From the NCBI GenBank assembly GCA_900768245.1, contig CAAGCE010000060.1:1-36005 (forward strand): DNA of 36,005 bases, in the 5' to 3' direction. Positions within the stretch are counted from its first letter, which is position 1. Each line of letters begins with the position of its first letter. The notes under the pieces were generated by a model, which saw nothing but the letters and a program-made list of their open reading frames with translations, was not told where the DNA came from and did not search any database. The DNA comes from Oscillospiraceae bacterium (GTDB lineage Bacteria > Bacillota > Clostridia > Oscillospirales > Ruminococcaceae). The position numbers were made by a program, and so were the translations under genes. Positions 14,284-22,983 of the stretch are shown piece after piece.

Positions 14284-16359
14284 ATGGAAAAATATAAAAA
14301 CGAAGCATTGTCGGCAAAAGAACGTGCCGAGGCACTTGTTGACGAAATGACAGTCGAGGAGCAGGCAGGTCAGCTCAGATATGACGCTCCGCAGGTAAAA
14401 AGACTGGGCATACCGTCCTATAACTGGTGGAATGAAGCACTTCACGGACTTGCACGTTCGGGAGTTGCAACAATGTTCCCTCAGGCAATAGGAATGGCAG
14501 CAATGTTTGATACCGACCTTGTACACCTTGCAGGCGAGATAACCGCCGAGGAAACAAGAGCAAAATACAATGCATATCAGAAATTCGGCGACCACGATAT
14601 TTACAAGGGACTTACAATGTGGGCACCCAATATAAACATTTTCCGTGACCCAAGATGGGGCAGAGGACACGAAACCTACGGCGAAGACCCGTTCCTTACA
14701 TCTGAAAACGGCAAAGCATATGTAAAAGGCTTGCAGGGAAACGGCAAGGTGCTTAAAACGGCAGCCTGCGCAAAGCATTTTGCGGTACACAGCGGTCCTG
14801 AGTCGCTCCGACACGAATTCAATGCGGAAGTAAGCCCGAAGGATCTTGAAGAAACATACCTTCCGGCATTTGAAGCATTGGTAAAGGATGCAGATGTTGA
14901 GGGCGTAATGGGTGCATATAACAGAGTGAACGGAGAAGCCTCCTGCGCAAGCGTATTTCTTATGAAAAAGCTTGAAGAATGGGGCTTTGACGGTTATTTT
15001 GTATCTGACTGCTGGGCAATTCAGGATTTTCATCAGCATCACAGAATAACATCAAACGCAGTCGAATCCGCAGCACTTGCACTTAAAGCCGGCTGCGACG
15101 TAAACTGCGGCTGCACATATGCAAACGTCCTTGCAGCACTGAGCGAGGGACTTGTTGATGAAAGCGACATAAAGAAAGCCTGCGTTCATCTTATGAGAAC
15201 GAGAATGCGCCTTGGAATGTTTGATGAAAAAACCGAATATGATAATATCCCTTACAGCGTTGTGTCCTGTGATGAGCATAAAAAAGCAACACTTGAATGT
15301 GCTGAAAAATCAATGGTGCTCCTTAAAAATAACGGCATACTTCCCCTTGACCCGACAAAGGTAAAAACCATCGGCGTGATAGGTCCTAACAGCGACAGCA
15401 GAGCTGCACTTGAAGGTAATTACAACGGCACAGCCGATGGATATATCACATTCCTTAACGGAATAAAACAACGCTTTGACGGCAGAGTTCTCTATGCCGA
15501 GGGCTGTCATCTTTACCGTGACAGAGTTTCCGGACTTGCAATGGCAGGTGACCGTTACGCAGAAGCTGAGGCTGTTGCGGATAATTCGGACGTTGTTGTG
15601 CTTTGCCTTGGACTTGATGCGACTATCGAGGGCGAGGAGGGCGACACAGGCAATGAATTTTCCTCAGGCGATAAAAATGATCTCCGTCTGCCGGAAAGCC
15701 AGCGTATACTTCTGAAAAAGGTACTTGAAATAGGAAAGCCTGTTATAGCCGTATGTGCGGCAGGAAGTTCGATAAATATCGAAGCCGATACAGATGCGCT
15801 TATCCATGCATGGTATCCGGGTTCGGAGGGCGGAAAAGCACTTGCGGAAATACTTTTCGGCGATGTTTCACCGTCAGGAAAGCTCCCTGTAACATTCTAT
15901 GAAAAGACAGAGCTTCTCCCCGAATTTACCGATTATTCAATGAAAAACAGAACATACCGCTATGCCGAAAACAACGTTCTTTATCCGTTCGGATATGGTC
16001 TTACCTACGGAAAAATAAGCTGCACAGCCGTAAAATATGAAAGCGGAAAGGCGACAGTCACTGCAAGAAATGACGGAGCTGAAACCGATGACGTTATCCA
16101 GCTTTATATCAAGGACAGCAGCAAAAACGCCGTGCCGAATCACAGCTTATGCGGCTTTAAGCGTGTGCATATGGATAAAGGCGAGGTTCGCTGCTTTGAA
16201 ATAGACATACCCGAAAGAGCGTTCACAGCCGTTGATGAAAACGGCGCAAGAAAAATTTTCGGCAGAAGCTTTATCCTTTATGCGGGAGTATGCCAGCCCG
16301 ATGCATTGAGCGAAAAATTAAGCGGAACAAAGTGCGTGAGCGTTGAAATAACAAAATAA
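14284..16359 (+). CDS. Glycoside hydrolase family 3 beta-glycosidase (beta-xylosidase/beta-glucosidase type)
   Basis: A 691-aa GH3 enzyme with an N-terminal TIM barrel, an alpha/beta sandwich GH3 C domain and a fibronectin III-like C-terminus. Barrel motifs include YNWWNEALHG, RDPRWGRGHETYGEDP, AKHFAVHSGPE and FVSDCWAI, where Asp242 is the expected nucleophile. An IEGEEGD segment in the second domain probably supplies the acid/base Glu. WNEALHG-type GH3 enzymes are often beta-xylosidases, but beta-glucosidase activity cannot be excluded. There is no signal peptide, so it should hydrolyse imported oligosaccharides in the cytoplasm. The ATG at 14284 has AAAGGAG nine bases away. The in-frame ATG at 14278 is too close to it. 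The gene stands alone with its own terminator. Confidence 0.92.
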   Translation: MEKYKNEALSAKERAEALVDEMTVEEQAGQLRYDAPQVKRLGIPSYNWWNEALHGLARSGVATMFPQAIGMAAMFDTDLVHLAGEITAEETRAKYNAYQKFGDHDIYKGLTMWAPNINIFRDPRWGRGHETYGEDPFLTSENGKAYVKGLQGNGKVLKTAACAKHFAVHSGPESLRHEFNAEVSPKDLEETYLPAFEALVKDADVEGVMGAYNRVNGEASCASVFLMKKLEEWGFDGYFVSDCWAIQDFHQHHRITSNAVESAALALKAGCDVNCGCTYANVLAALSEGLVDESDIKKACVHLMRTRMRLGMFDEKTEYDNIPYSVVSCDEHKKATLECAEKSMVLLKNNGILPLDPTKVKTIGVIGPNSDSRAALEGNYNGTADGYITFLNGIKQRFDGRVLYAEGCHLYRDRVSGLAMAGDRYAEAEAVADNSDVVVLCLGLDATIEGEEGDTGNEFSSGDKNDLRLPESQRILLKKVLEIGKPVIAVCAAGSSINIEADTDALIHAWYPGSEGGKALAEILFGDVSPSGKLPVTFYEKTELLPEFTDYSMKNRTYRYAENNVLYPFGYGLTYGKISCTAVKYESGKATVTARNDGAETDDVIQLYIKDSSKNAVPNHSLCGFKRVHMDKGEVRCFEIDIPERAFTAVDENGARKIFGRSFILYAGVCQPDALSEKLSGTKCVSVEITK

Positions 16360-16367
16360 AACAGTAA

Positions 16368-16402
16368 AAAAGCTGCCTCATTGCTTTTCTGAGGCAGCTT
16401 TT
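16368..16402 (+). terminator. Terminator of the GH3 gene
   Basis: A 13-bp perfect inverted repeat (AAAAGCTGCCTCA and TGAGGCAGCTTTT) nine bases after the GH3 stop, followed by TGTTTTGTT. Confidence 0.93.
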
Positions 16403-16415
16403 GTTTTGTTCCTTA

Positions 16416-16709
16416 GTTTTTTATTTTTTTTGGGGGGGCGGCGGCATTTGATCTGCTGCAAAGCCAAAGTTTGCAAGCCGCCGCGGTCGTAAAATAGCAT
16501 CATATCTTACTTTTTGAAAAGTGCAGAAAACTAACGGCTGCGGCGGCTTGCTATCCTTATACTAAACACCAATTAAAAACTATACAAAAAATCAAGCAAA
16601 AACTCTGATATATGGTTTTTGCGCCGATTTTTTGTCCATAGTTTTATTGGTGTTTAGTATTAATATCACAGCAAATTTTATGCCGCCGCCTAAATAAAAA
16701 AATAAAAAC
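16416..16709. repeat. Palindromic, multi-hairpin intergenic element B
   Basis: No gene is visible in this 294-bp stretch between two convergent terminators. The left boundary GTTTTTTATTTTTTT mirrors the right boundary AAATAAAAAAATAAAAAC. Inside, GGCGGCGGCAT (16437-16447) pairs perfectly with ATGCCGCCGCC (16680-16690). Two further hairpins sit within: GCAAGCCGCCGC (16473-16484) with GCGGCGGCTTGC (16540-16551), and a long near-perfect one at 16559-16660. Together they could fold into a three-way junction. A MITE-like mobile repeat is the simplest reading, and a structured RNA is the alternative. Confidence 0.62.
16559..16660. repeat. 102-bp long inverted repeat
   Basis: Arms begin with a perfect 15-bp match, ATACTAAACACCAAT against ATTGGTGTTTAGTAT. 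They continue with CTAT/ATAG, CAAAAAATC/GATTTTTTG and CAAAAAC/GTTTTTG pairings interrupted by small bulges, leaving an apical loop of about 10 bases. Confidence 0.88.
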
Positions 16710-16745
16710 AGGCTGCCGCAATGATGAAAACTGCGGCAGCCTGTT
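16707..16745 (-). terminator. Terminator of the chemoreceptor gene
   Basis: A 14-bp perfect inverted repeat (AACAGGCTGCCGCA and TGCGGCAGCCTGTT) 11 bases after the chemoreceptor stop. On the minus strand it is followed by a T-rich tract, which is also the right AT boundary of element B. Confidence 0.92.
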
Positions 16746-16755
16746 TGATATAAAT

Positions 16756-18798
16756 TTAATCCTTCAATGTGAATTTTCCTGTGAGCTGCTTCAATGTGTT
16801 TGCCTGTCCTGCAAGTTCTTCGGCAGCGGCAGCACTTTCTTCGGAGGATGCAGAGTTGTTCTGTGTAACTGCGGAAAGCTGCTCAACACACGCATTTACA
16901 CTGACAACAGCCTCGGACTGTTCGTTTGAGCTTTTTGCAATATCGTTGATCGATGTCATAATACCGCCGATGTTTGTAACAACTGTGTTGAGTGATTCTG
17001 CGGTCTGATTTGCTATCTGTGAGCCGTTTTCAACTGCCTCCATAGTTCTGCTTATAAGGGCGGAGGTGTTCTTTGAAGCCTCGGCAGACCTTGAAGCAAG
17101 GTTTCTTACTTCATCGGCTACAACGGCAAATCCCTTGCCTGCCTCACCTGCACGGGCAGCCTCAACTGCTGCATTAAGTGCGAGGATATTTGTCTGGAAT
17201 GCAATATCTTCAATTGTCTTGATTATTGCGCTTATGCGATCGGTGTTGTCGTTGATGTCCTTCATAGCTTCAAGCATATTGTTCATACGCTCGTTGCTGA
17301 GGTTAGCTTCTTCGCCGATAGAATTCATACTTGCGCTGACATCTTCTGCCTGCTTTGCATTGGTTTTTATCTGACCGGACATTTCGTCAAGGGTCGAAAC
17401 AAGCTGTTCTATCGCACTTGCCTGCTCGGTAGAACCCTGAGCAAGTGCCTGAGCACCGCTTGAAACCTGATCTGCGCTGCCGGAAACCTGATCTGCCGCA
17501 TTGTTTATGTTGACAAGTGTTGAGTTAAGGGAAGAAGTAATGTTTTCCAATGCGTTTTTCAGCTTTTCAAATTCGCCCTTGTACTCCATTTCAAGATTTA
17601 TGTCAAGGTTGCCCGATGCAATTTTATTAAGCACATCGGAAAGCTCGTTGATATATCCCGAATAATTTCTGAGCTGGTCTGTGGTCTGGCTGATGCTGTT
17701 GGCAAGAACACCAATATCGTCCTTTGATGTTGCCTTTACAGTAACATCGAGTTCACCTGCTGCGACCTTCTGAGCAGCACGGTTAATGTCACGGAGTGAG
17801 CGGGTCATCTTGACGGATATGATGACCGCAATAACCAAGGAAACTGCAACAACCAATAATACCGCACCTACCATTGCATAAACCATCTGATAGATCTCGC
17901 TGTAAAGTTCAGAGGTTTCAGCTGTGTAAATAAGCTTCATATCGTTGTCAAGTGTGCTGAAAACTGCGCTTCTGTCCTTGCCGTTTATATTGCATATAAC
18001 AGGTGTTCCCGCAGCATCTGACGTAAGTGCATCAATAAGCGGAGCGGAAGCGTATTCTTCAATGCTTGTGCCGAATACCATATCATTGCCGTATATAACA
18101 TTGTTGCTGCTGTCTGTGATGATGGGCATTCCGGAATTGAATGTGTCGGAAGCCTCGGCAATGTTCTGTACCATTGTGAAGTCAATATCCATGCCGACGA
18201 TACCGACATTTACATTGTTCTCAAAAAGCGGAACGACATAGGAGATCATATATATCCCGACATTTTCATTAAGATACGGATTCATCCATGTAGGCGCACC
18301 GTTGTTTACAGGAGTATAATACCAGCCGACGTGTGCAATATCTGTTTTGTCAAAGGTGCTGAAATCGGTTGGGGTAACGCTCTGGAAAGCTTCTGCAGTG
18401 CTGTTTCTTGTCATAAACAAGCCTGATGTAGGCTCGGTGAAATCCGGATTGTATCGTATGTATGCGCATATTGCACCGTCTGTATTACTTGCAGTACTTA
18501 AAAGAAGCGGTTCAATAGTATCGGTATATTCGCTGACATAGCTTTTATCTGTCTGAAATGCGTTAAAGTCGTCAAGGTTATTCATTGCGACTTCCGCAAT
18601 GGTATCAACAGACTGTTCGATCTTGCTCAGATATGAGTTTATATCGGAGCTGATTTCGCTTTCTTCAGTCGACATTACTTTGTTGGCATAGTCATTCAGA
18701 GTGTTGCCGGCATATACATTGCCGAGAGTGCCGACAGCTATGGAGGCTATTGTAGTACACGCTGCAGCCATGATACAGATTTTTTTGGTTATCGTCAT
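16756..18798 (-). CDS. Methyl-accepting chemotaxis protein with dCache sensor domain
   Basis: A 680-aa chemoreceptor with an N-terminal membrane helix (about residues 8-30) and a large extracellular double-Cache domain (about 35-300, including HVGWYYTPVNNGAPTWMNPY). A second helix lies near 308-333, followed by HAMP (about 335-390) and the cytoplasmic signalling coiled coil. The conserved hairpin tip reads AFQTNILALNAAVEAARAGE and KGFAVVADEVRNLA. dCache domains usually bind small ligands such as amino acids or carboxylates. No CheA, CheW or flagellar gene is in the window and there is no C-terminal CheR-binding pentapeptide. A GGAGG precedes the ATG. The gene is monocistronic between its own promoter and terminator. 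Confidence 0.94.
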   Translation of the reverse strand: MTITKKICIMAAACTTIASIAVGTLGNVYAGNTLNDYANKVMSTEESEISSDINSYLSKIEQSVDTIAEVAMNNLDDFNAFQTDKSYVSEYTDTIEPLLLSTASNTDGAICAYIRYNPDFTEPTSGLFMTRNSTAEAFQSVTPTDFSTFDKTDIAHVGWYYTPVNNGAPTWMNPYLNENVGIYMISYVVPLFENNVNVGIVGMDIDFTMVQNIAEASDTFNSGMPIITDSSNNVIYGNDMVFGTSIEEYASAPLIDALTSDAAGTPVICNINGKDRSAVFSTLDNDMKLIYTAETSELYSEIYQMVYAMVGAVLLVVAVSLVIAVIISVKMTRSLRDINRAAQKVAAGELDVTVKATSKDDIGVLANSISQTTDQLRNYSGYINELSDVLNKIASGNLDINLEMEYKGEFEKLKNALENITSSLNSTLVNINNAADQVSGSADQVSSGAQALAQGSTEQASAIEQLVSTLDEMSGQIKTNAKQAEDVSASMNSIGEEANLSNERMNNMLEAMKDINDNTDRISAIIKTIEDIAFQTNILALNAAVEAARAGEAGKGFAVVADEVRNLASRSAEASKNTSALISRTMEAVENGSQIANQTAESLNTVVTNIGGIMTSINDIAKSSNEQSEAVVSVNACVEQLSAVTQNNSASSEESAAAAEELAGQANTLKQLTGKFTLKD

Positions 18799-18861
18799 AG
18801 AAGAATTACCTCCGGATTATTCATATGGAAAATTATGAATATGAAATTTTTTCCCGACATT

Positions 18862-18890
18862 ATTATACAACGCCATTCATCAAAAGTCAA
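18862..18890 (-). promoter_or_regulatory. Sigma-A promoter of the chemoreceptor gene
   Basis: On the minus strand, TTGACT at 18890-18885, a 17-base spacer and TATAAT at 18867-18862, about 64 bases before the start codon. Confidence 0.82.
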
Positions 18891-18918
18891 TATTTTAACG
18901 GCAATATAACATAAAAAC

Positions 18919-18953
18919 AGCCTCTTATGGCATAAATAAAACCATAAAAGGCT
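18919..18953 (-). terminator. Terminator of nadA
   Basis: A 12-base inverted repeat with one mismatch, AGCCTCTTATGG and CCATAAAAGGCT, 37 bases after the nadA stop. On the minus strand it is followed by GTTTTTATG. Confidence 0.82.
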
Positions 18954-18990
18954 ATATAATAATATACAAGGCATGTAAAACAAGTGTCTT

Positions 18991-19902
18991 TTAGCCGAGT
19001 TCAAGCATTTTGTCGATACAGACCGATGCACGTTTTATCTGTTCTTCAGGCATATTTATTTCAAGACCGCCCTTGCCGATAAGACAGTTATAAACATCAA
19101 CAAGAGTTGTTCCCTTCATATTCGGGCAGAGAAGATGCTTTGAGAGAGGATAGAAGTCCTTATCGGGGCATATGTACTGGAGATGTTCGGCAATGGAAAT
19201 TTCCGTGCCGATGATAAATTCCTTAGCGTCGGAATTTTTTGCAAAGTTCACAATTCCGGAGGTCGAACCGATATAGTCAGCGTGTGAACAAACACTTGGC
19301 TGACATTCGGGGTGAACGAGGAGAAGTGCGTTCGGGTGAGCTGCCTTAGCGTCAATAGCCATTTTTTCGGTAACGGCAGCGTGAACAGGACAGCCGCCCT
19401 GAATAAGCTTAACGTTCTTTTCGGGAAGCTGTTCCTTTACATATGCACCAAGGTTGCAGTCAGGAATGAAAAGAATGTTTTTATTTTCGATCTTGCGGCA
19501 TATTTCAACAGCAGAGCTTGATGTAACACATACATCACAATGTTCTTTAAGTGCGGCTGTTGTATTTATGTATGCAACGACTGTATGATCGGGGAACATT
19601 GCTTTGAGCTGTACAAGTTCTTCCGGACTTACCTGCTCAGCCATAGGGCAGCCTGCTGTCGGACATGAAAGAATGACCTTTTTGTTTGGCGAAAGGATCT
19701 TGCAGGTCTCAGCCATAAAGTGAACACCGCAGAGAATGAGAGTGTCATTCCTGTCCTCCTGAGCAAGCTGTGAAAGCTTGAAGGAGTCGCCGGTATAGTC
19801 GGCAATTTCCTGTATCTCCTCAGCCTGATAGCTGTGGGCAAGGATCGTAACTCCCTTTTCTTTTTTCAGTTCAAGGATCTTAGCCTGAATATCTTTTATC
19901 AT
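18991..19902 (-). CDS. nadA: Quinolinate synthase A
   Basis: A 303-aa enzyme that condenses iminoaspartate with dihydroxyacetone phosphate to give quinolinate in de novo NAD synthesis. It is built of three repeated alpha/beta domains around one 4Fe-4S cluster. Recognisable segments are LAHSYQAEEIQEIADYTGDS, AGCPMAEQ, VHPECQPSV and LLCPNMKGTTL. Likely cluster ligands are Cys85, Cys200 and Cys259. The size matches the short form of the family. The ATG at 19902 has AAGGAG ten bases upstream. The usual partners nadB and nadC are not adjacent, so either they lie elsewhere or the pathway is incomplete. Confidence 0.95.
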   Translation of the reverse strand: MIKDIQAKILELKKEKGVTILAHSYQAEEIQEIADYTGDSFKLSQLAQEDRNDTLILCGVHFMAETCKILSPNKKVILSCPTAGCPMAEQVSPEELVQLKAMFPDHTVVAYINTTAALKEHCDVCVTSSSAVEICRKIENKNILFIPDCNLGAYVKEQLPEKNVKLIQGGCPVHAAVTEKMAIDAKAAHPNALLLVHPECQPSVCSHADYIGSTSGIVNFAKNSDAKEFIIGTEISIAEHLQYICPDKDFYPLSKHLLCPNMKGTTLVDVYNCLIGKGGLEINMPEEQIKRASVCIDKMLELG

Positions 19903-19971
19903 CGTAAAAATACTCCTTATAAAATAATAATCTGAATATTCAAAACCGAGCAAATCAGTCGGTAACGTCTT

Positions 19972-20000
19972 ATTATAACATACAATATCCTAAAAATCAA
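19972..20000 (-). promoter_or_regulatory. Sigma-A promoter of nadA
   Basis: On the minus strand, TTGATT at 20000-19995, a 17-base spacer and TATAAT at 19977-19972. It begins 17 bases after the permease gene stop. No terminator separates the two genes, so readthrough is also possible. Confidence 0.72.
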
Positions 20001-20016
20001 TTGATTTTGGGGAAAA

Positions 20017-21342
20017 CTACTTATTCTGTGTATCTTCGTCCTTTTTTTCTGTTTCTTCCTTTTTGTTTTCTTCTTCATGTCCTGCTTTGCGTTTGATTAT
20101 ATCGGTGAAGCATTTTAGCTGTGAAGGCTGTTTCGGGGAGCCCTTGCTCTTGGGTTCTCTTGCAGGTCCGTAATAGTCGCCTGTGTCTGTTGAAAGTCCC
20201 TTTTTGGAAAGGAGATAGTTGATAAAGTCGCTGATAAGTGAGTAAATAACAGCAAAAACAGGTACACCGAGAAGCATTCCCGCAAATCCGAAAAGACCGC
20301 CTCCGATAAAGATAGCAAACATTACCCAGAATGCGGAAAGACCCGTTGAGTCGCCCAGTATCTTTGGTCCGAGAATATTTCCGTCAAACTGCTGAAGAAT
20401 GATTATGAAAATGACAAACGGTATTACCTGCTTAGGTGAAGCCACAAGGAGAAGCAAAGCACTTGGTATAGCACCTATAAACGGTCCGAAGAACGGTATA
20501 ACATTTGTGACACCGACAACAACGCTTATGAGGGCAACGAAGTCCATTTTCATAATTGTCATTGAAATAAATGTGATTATACCGATAATAAGCGAGTCAA
20601 GAAGCTTTCCTGAAATAAATCCGCCGAGAGTTAAATTCGTGTGTGACGCAATGTTCAGAATACTCTTGCTGACGTTTTGGGGGAATATTGCATTGACCAC
20701 CTTGCGCATCTGGGCAATGAATTTTTCCTTGCCACAGAGCAGGTATATTGCAACGATAAAGCCGATAACAAAGTCTTTAAGTCCGAGTACGACTACAACA
20801 GCACCGTCTTTAAGCTTTACGGCAAGGTTTGCAAGCTGCGGAATAAGGTTGTTGACAAATTCCATAAGCTTAGGTTGGATAGTATCAAACTGCTGTTCAA
20901 TGAAATTCGATACATCGGGATAGTTCGCAAAAAACTTATATGCCCATTGCTCAATGTTGGTGATATAGGTCGGGAAGCTGTTTGCGATGCTCATAATGCT
21001 TTCGATTATCTGCGGAAGAAGTATGGCAACGATAGCAGTCATAAATATAAGCAGTACCAGCAGGCTGACAGCAACGCCTATACCTCTTGTAAGTCTTGGG
21101 TGCGGCTTTTCCTTATCAAATATTTTTTTCATCAGACGTTCTGTCCACATCATAATAGGGTTTACGATATATGCGATAGCGATACCCCATGTTATAGGAG
21201 CGAGAACATCGGCTATTGTTTTTATGTAGCCTGATATAGTAGAGAATTTCTGTACTATTACAACAAGGAGAAGGCATATTGAAAAGGTTATGACTGTGTA
21301 TGCTGCAATTGTTGTATAGTGTTTGTTAAAATCAACTTTCAT
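20017..21342 (-). CDS. AI-2E family transporter (PerM/YtvI-like permease)
   Basis: A 441-aa membrane protein with about eight hydrophobic segments, starting at residues ~12-32 and ~38-60. The family-typical C-terminal part includes ISGKLLDSLIIGIITFISM, TNVIPFFGPFIGAIPSALLL and FDGNILGPKILGDSTGLSAF. A highly charged Lys/Glu-rich cytoplasmic tail follows (about 395-441). AI-2E family members export small molecules or act as ion/H+ antiporters. The name comes from E. coli TqsA and does not prove autoinducer transport. An AAAGGA precedes the ATG and a strong promoter lies about 50 bases upstream. Confidence 0.9.
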   Translation of the reverse strand: MKVDFNKHYTTIAAYTVITFSICLLLVVIVQKFSTISGYIKTIADVLAPITWGIAIAYIVNPIMMWTERLMKKIFDKEKPHPRLTRGIGVAVSLLVLLIFMTAIVAILLPQIIESIMSIANSFPTYITNIEQWAYKFFANYPDVSNFIEQQFDTIQPKLMEFVNNLIPQLANLAVKLKDGAVVVVLGLKDFVIGFIVAIYLLCGKEKFIAQMRKVVNAIFPQNVSKSILNIASHTNLTLGGFISGKLLDSLIIGIITFISMTIMKMDFVALISVVVGVTNVIPFFGPFIGAIPSALLLLVASPKQVIPFVIFIIILQQFDGNILGPKILGDSTGLSAFWVMFAIFIGGGLFGFAGMLLGVPVFAVIYSLISDFINYLLSKKGLSTDTGDYYGPAREPKSKGSPKQPSQLKCFTDIIKRKAGHEEENKKEETEKKDEDTQNK

Positions 21343-21388
21343 AATATCATTCCTTTACGGTAAGAACGGATTTTGTCATAATAAAACA

Positions 21389-21417
21389 ATTATATCATTA
21401 AAATGGCTGCTTGTAAA
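21389..21417 (-). promoter_or_regulatory. Sigma-A promoter of the AI-2E family gene
   Basis: On the minus strand, TTTACA at 21417-21412, a 17-base spacer and TATAAT at 21394-21389, 46 bases before the ATG. Confidence 0.78.
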
Positions 21418-21432
21418 GAATAAAATATGTAT

Positions 21433-21487
21433 GCAGACGTTAAGGAAATGAAAGCTTTGCATTGCTTGCCTTTTCCCTAAGGTCTGC
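21433..21487 (-). terminator. Imperfect terminator hairpin of the NSS symporter gene, displaced by the MITE
   Basis: GCAGACGTTAAGGAAA on the left arm pairs with TTTTCCCTAAGGTCTGC on the right with a few mismatches and a loop of about 22 bases. On the minus strand it is followed by ATACATATTTTATTC. It is now 170 bases from the symporter stop because the 161-bp element sits between them. Confidence 0.55.
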
Positions 21488-21493
21488 TGAGAT

Positions 21494-21660
21494 TTAGAAC
21501 CTGTCTTCATAAGAAATGTGTGCGGGTTTTCGAGCATAATTTTGTTGCAGACAAGGCAAAAATCCGCAGGCGGGCTGTCGCCCGGCAAGGATTTTTAACG
21601 CAGTCTGCGGCAAAATTTGCCGAAAAGACGTGCGCATATGCTTATGAAGACAGGTTCTTA
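21494..21660 (+). mobile_element. MITE-like inverted-repeat element, complete copy (161 bp plus TTA target duplication)
   Basis: The element occupies 21497-21657. Its ends are a perfect 17-bp inverted repeat, GAACCTGTCTTCATAAG. Direct TTA repeats flank it at 21494-21496 and 21658-21660. It has no coding capacity. A nested hairpin fills the middle: GCAGAC (21547-21552) with GTCTGC (21603-21608), AAAAATCC (21558-21565) with GGATTTTT (21589-21596), and a GC-rich apex. The right TTA is the TAA stop codon of the symporter gene. A 3-bp TNA duplication is known for part of the IS5 superfamily, so a transposase of that kind could mobilise it. That assignment is inference. Confidence 0.88.
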
Positions 21661-22983
21661 AAAGAATGATGAGATAAAAATTATAAGAATAAGAGCAGGT
21701 GCTATATAGCGTATTGCCGCCGAAAAGAATTTTTCAAAACGAAATTTAAGCTTCCCGCCGTTTGATATTTCTTCGGAGGCAGGCTTTATGCCCCATATAT
21801 ACCCAACAAGAATACAGATGAAAAATCCGCCGACAGGCATAATAAGCTTGTCTGAAAGAAAACTCAGAAACTCAAAGAAGCTCATTCCGCCGAGTGTAAA
21901 ATCCCTGCTGAATGAAAGCGACGCCATACAGCCCAAAATAAATATAGCCAAAGATGAAATAATTACAGCGGCAAGCCTTGATAACTCAAATTTTGCCGAC
22001 AGCCATGATACAATAACTTCGAGCAGGGAAATTGATGAGGTTATTGCGGCAAAAAACACAAGAATAAAAAATATTGCCGCAACTATTCTTCCGCCTGCCA
22101 TTTTTGAAAAAACAACGGGGAGCGTTTGAAAAATAAGTCCCGGACCTGCCGAAACCTCAAATCCGAATGAGAAAACTGCGGGGATTATTGCAAAGCCTGC
22201 GATTATGGCAATGAGCGTGTCAAGTATTACGATCGTAAAAGCGTTTGACGTAAGGTTTGAGCTTTTGGGAAGATAGCTGCCATAGGTTATGAGAGTACCC
22301 ATACCAAGCGAAAGCGAGAAAAAGACCTGTCCCATAGCGTTAAGGGCAATTGAAGAAAAATCGGAAAATGAGTTGATACTGTCTGCGTTCGGCACAATAA
22401 AATATTTTACGCCCTCCGATGCATTCGGGAGGGTAAGGCTGTATATCATTATACCAATAAGAAAAACAAAAAGTATCGGCAGCAGAATTGAGCTTACCTT
22501 TTCAATGCCATTTGATATGCCGCCTACGACAATTACCGCAGTAACAGCGATAAATACAAATGTCCACAAAACAGGTTCAGCGGATTTAGCTGTGTATTCG
22601 GAAAAAAACTCGGAGTCAAGCCTTGTTCCGAATGTGCTGTTTAAAATGTATTTTATTACCCAGCCGCCAACAACGCTGTAGCTTGAAAGCACGGTAAAAG
22701 CTCCGAGAATACCGATCCCACCGACAAATCCCCATTTTTTATTGATCCTGCGGCAGGAGCTGACCGCATTCATACCTGCGTATCGCCCGACAGACATTTC
22801 CGAAAGCAGTATAGGCACTCCAAGAAGTACCAGAAAGAAAATATATACTATAAGAAATATTGCTCCGCCGTTTGTTCCCGTTATATAGGGGAATTTCCAT
22901 AAGTTCCCTAACCCTATTGCCGAACCCGATGCCGCCATAATAAAGCCAAATTTTGACGACCATTGTTCACGATTTTGCTTCAT
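21658..22983 (-). CDS. Sodium-dependent neurotransmitter symporter (NSS/SNF) family transporter
   Basis: A 441-aa membrane protein with about 11 hydrophobic segments. The first helix carries the family signature GSAIGLGNLWKFPYITGTNG, whose unwound part binds Na+ and substrate, and it is followed by GGAIFLIVYIFFLVLLGVPI. The length resembles the 11-helix bacterial members such as MhsT, which import amino acids with sodium. Substrate is probably a hydrophobic or aromatic amino acid, but this is not shown by sequence. AAGGAG lies ten bases before the ATG. The stop codon is shared with the target site of the adjacent repeat element. The product looks complete, so insertion did not truncate it. 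Confidence 0.92.
   Translation of the reverse strand: MKQNREQWSSKFGFIMAASGSAIGLGNLWKFPYITGTNGGAIFLIVYIFFLVLLGVPILLSEMSVGRYAGMNAVSSCRRINKKWGFVGGIGILGAFTVLSSYSVVGGWVIKYILNSTFGTRLDSEFFSEYTAKSAEPVLWTFVFIAVTAVIVVGGISNGIEKVSSILLPILFVFLIGIMIYSLTLPNASEGVKYFIVPNADSINSFSDFSSIALNAMGQVFFSLSLGMGTLITYGSYLPKSSNLTSNAFTIVILDTLIAIIAGFAIIPAVFSFGFEVSAGPGLIFQTLPVVFSKMAGGRIVAAIFFILVFFAAITSSISLLEVIVSWLSAKFELSRLAAVIISSLAIFILGCMASLSFSRDFTLGGMSFFEFLSFLSDKLIMPVGGFFICILVGYIWGIKPASEEISNGGKLKFRFEKFFSAAIRYIAPALILIIFISSFF

Noticed and set aside
14260..15042. A 260-codon open frame on the minus strand inside the GH3 gene
   Set aside because: It is fully antisense to a gene with clear GH3 motifs, and its product is Cys-rich without any recognisable domain, as expected of a shadow frame.
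16416..16709. Retron or reverse-transcriptase-linked RNA for the structured element
   Set aside because: No reverse transcriptase gene lies in the window, and the element sits between two terminators.
20399..21234. Long plus-strand open frames (174 and 185 codons) opposite the AI-2E family gene
   Set aside because: They overlap a well-supported membrane protein gene with promoter and ribosome site, and have no ribosome sites or family features of their own.
21658..22983. NSS symporter truncated by the element insertion
   Set aside because: The stop codon lies in the duplicated target TTA, so it existed before insertion, and the length matches complete 11-helix bacterial members.
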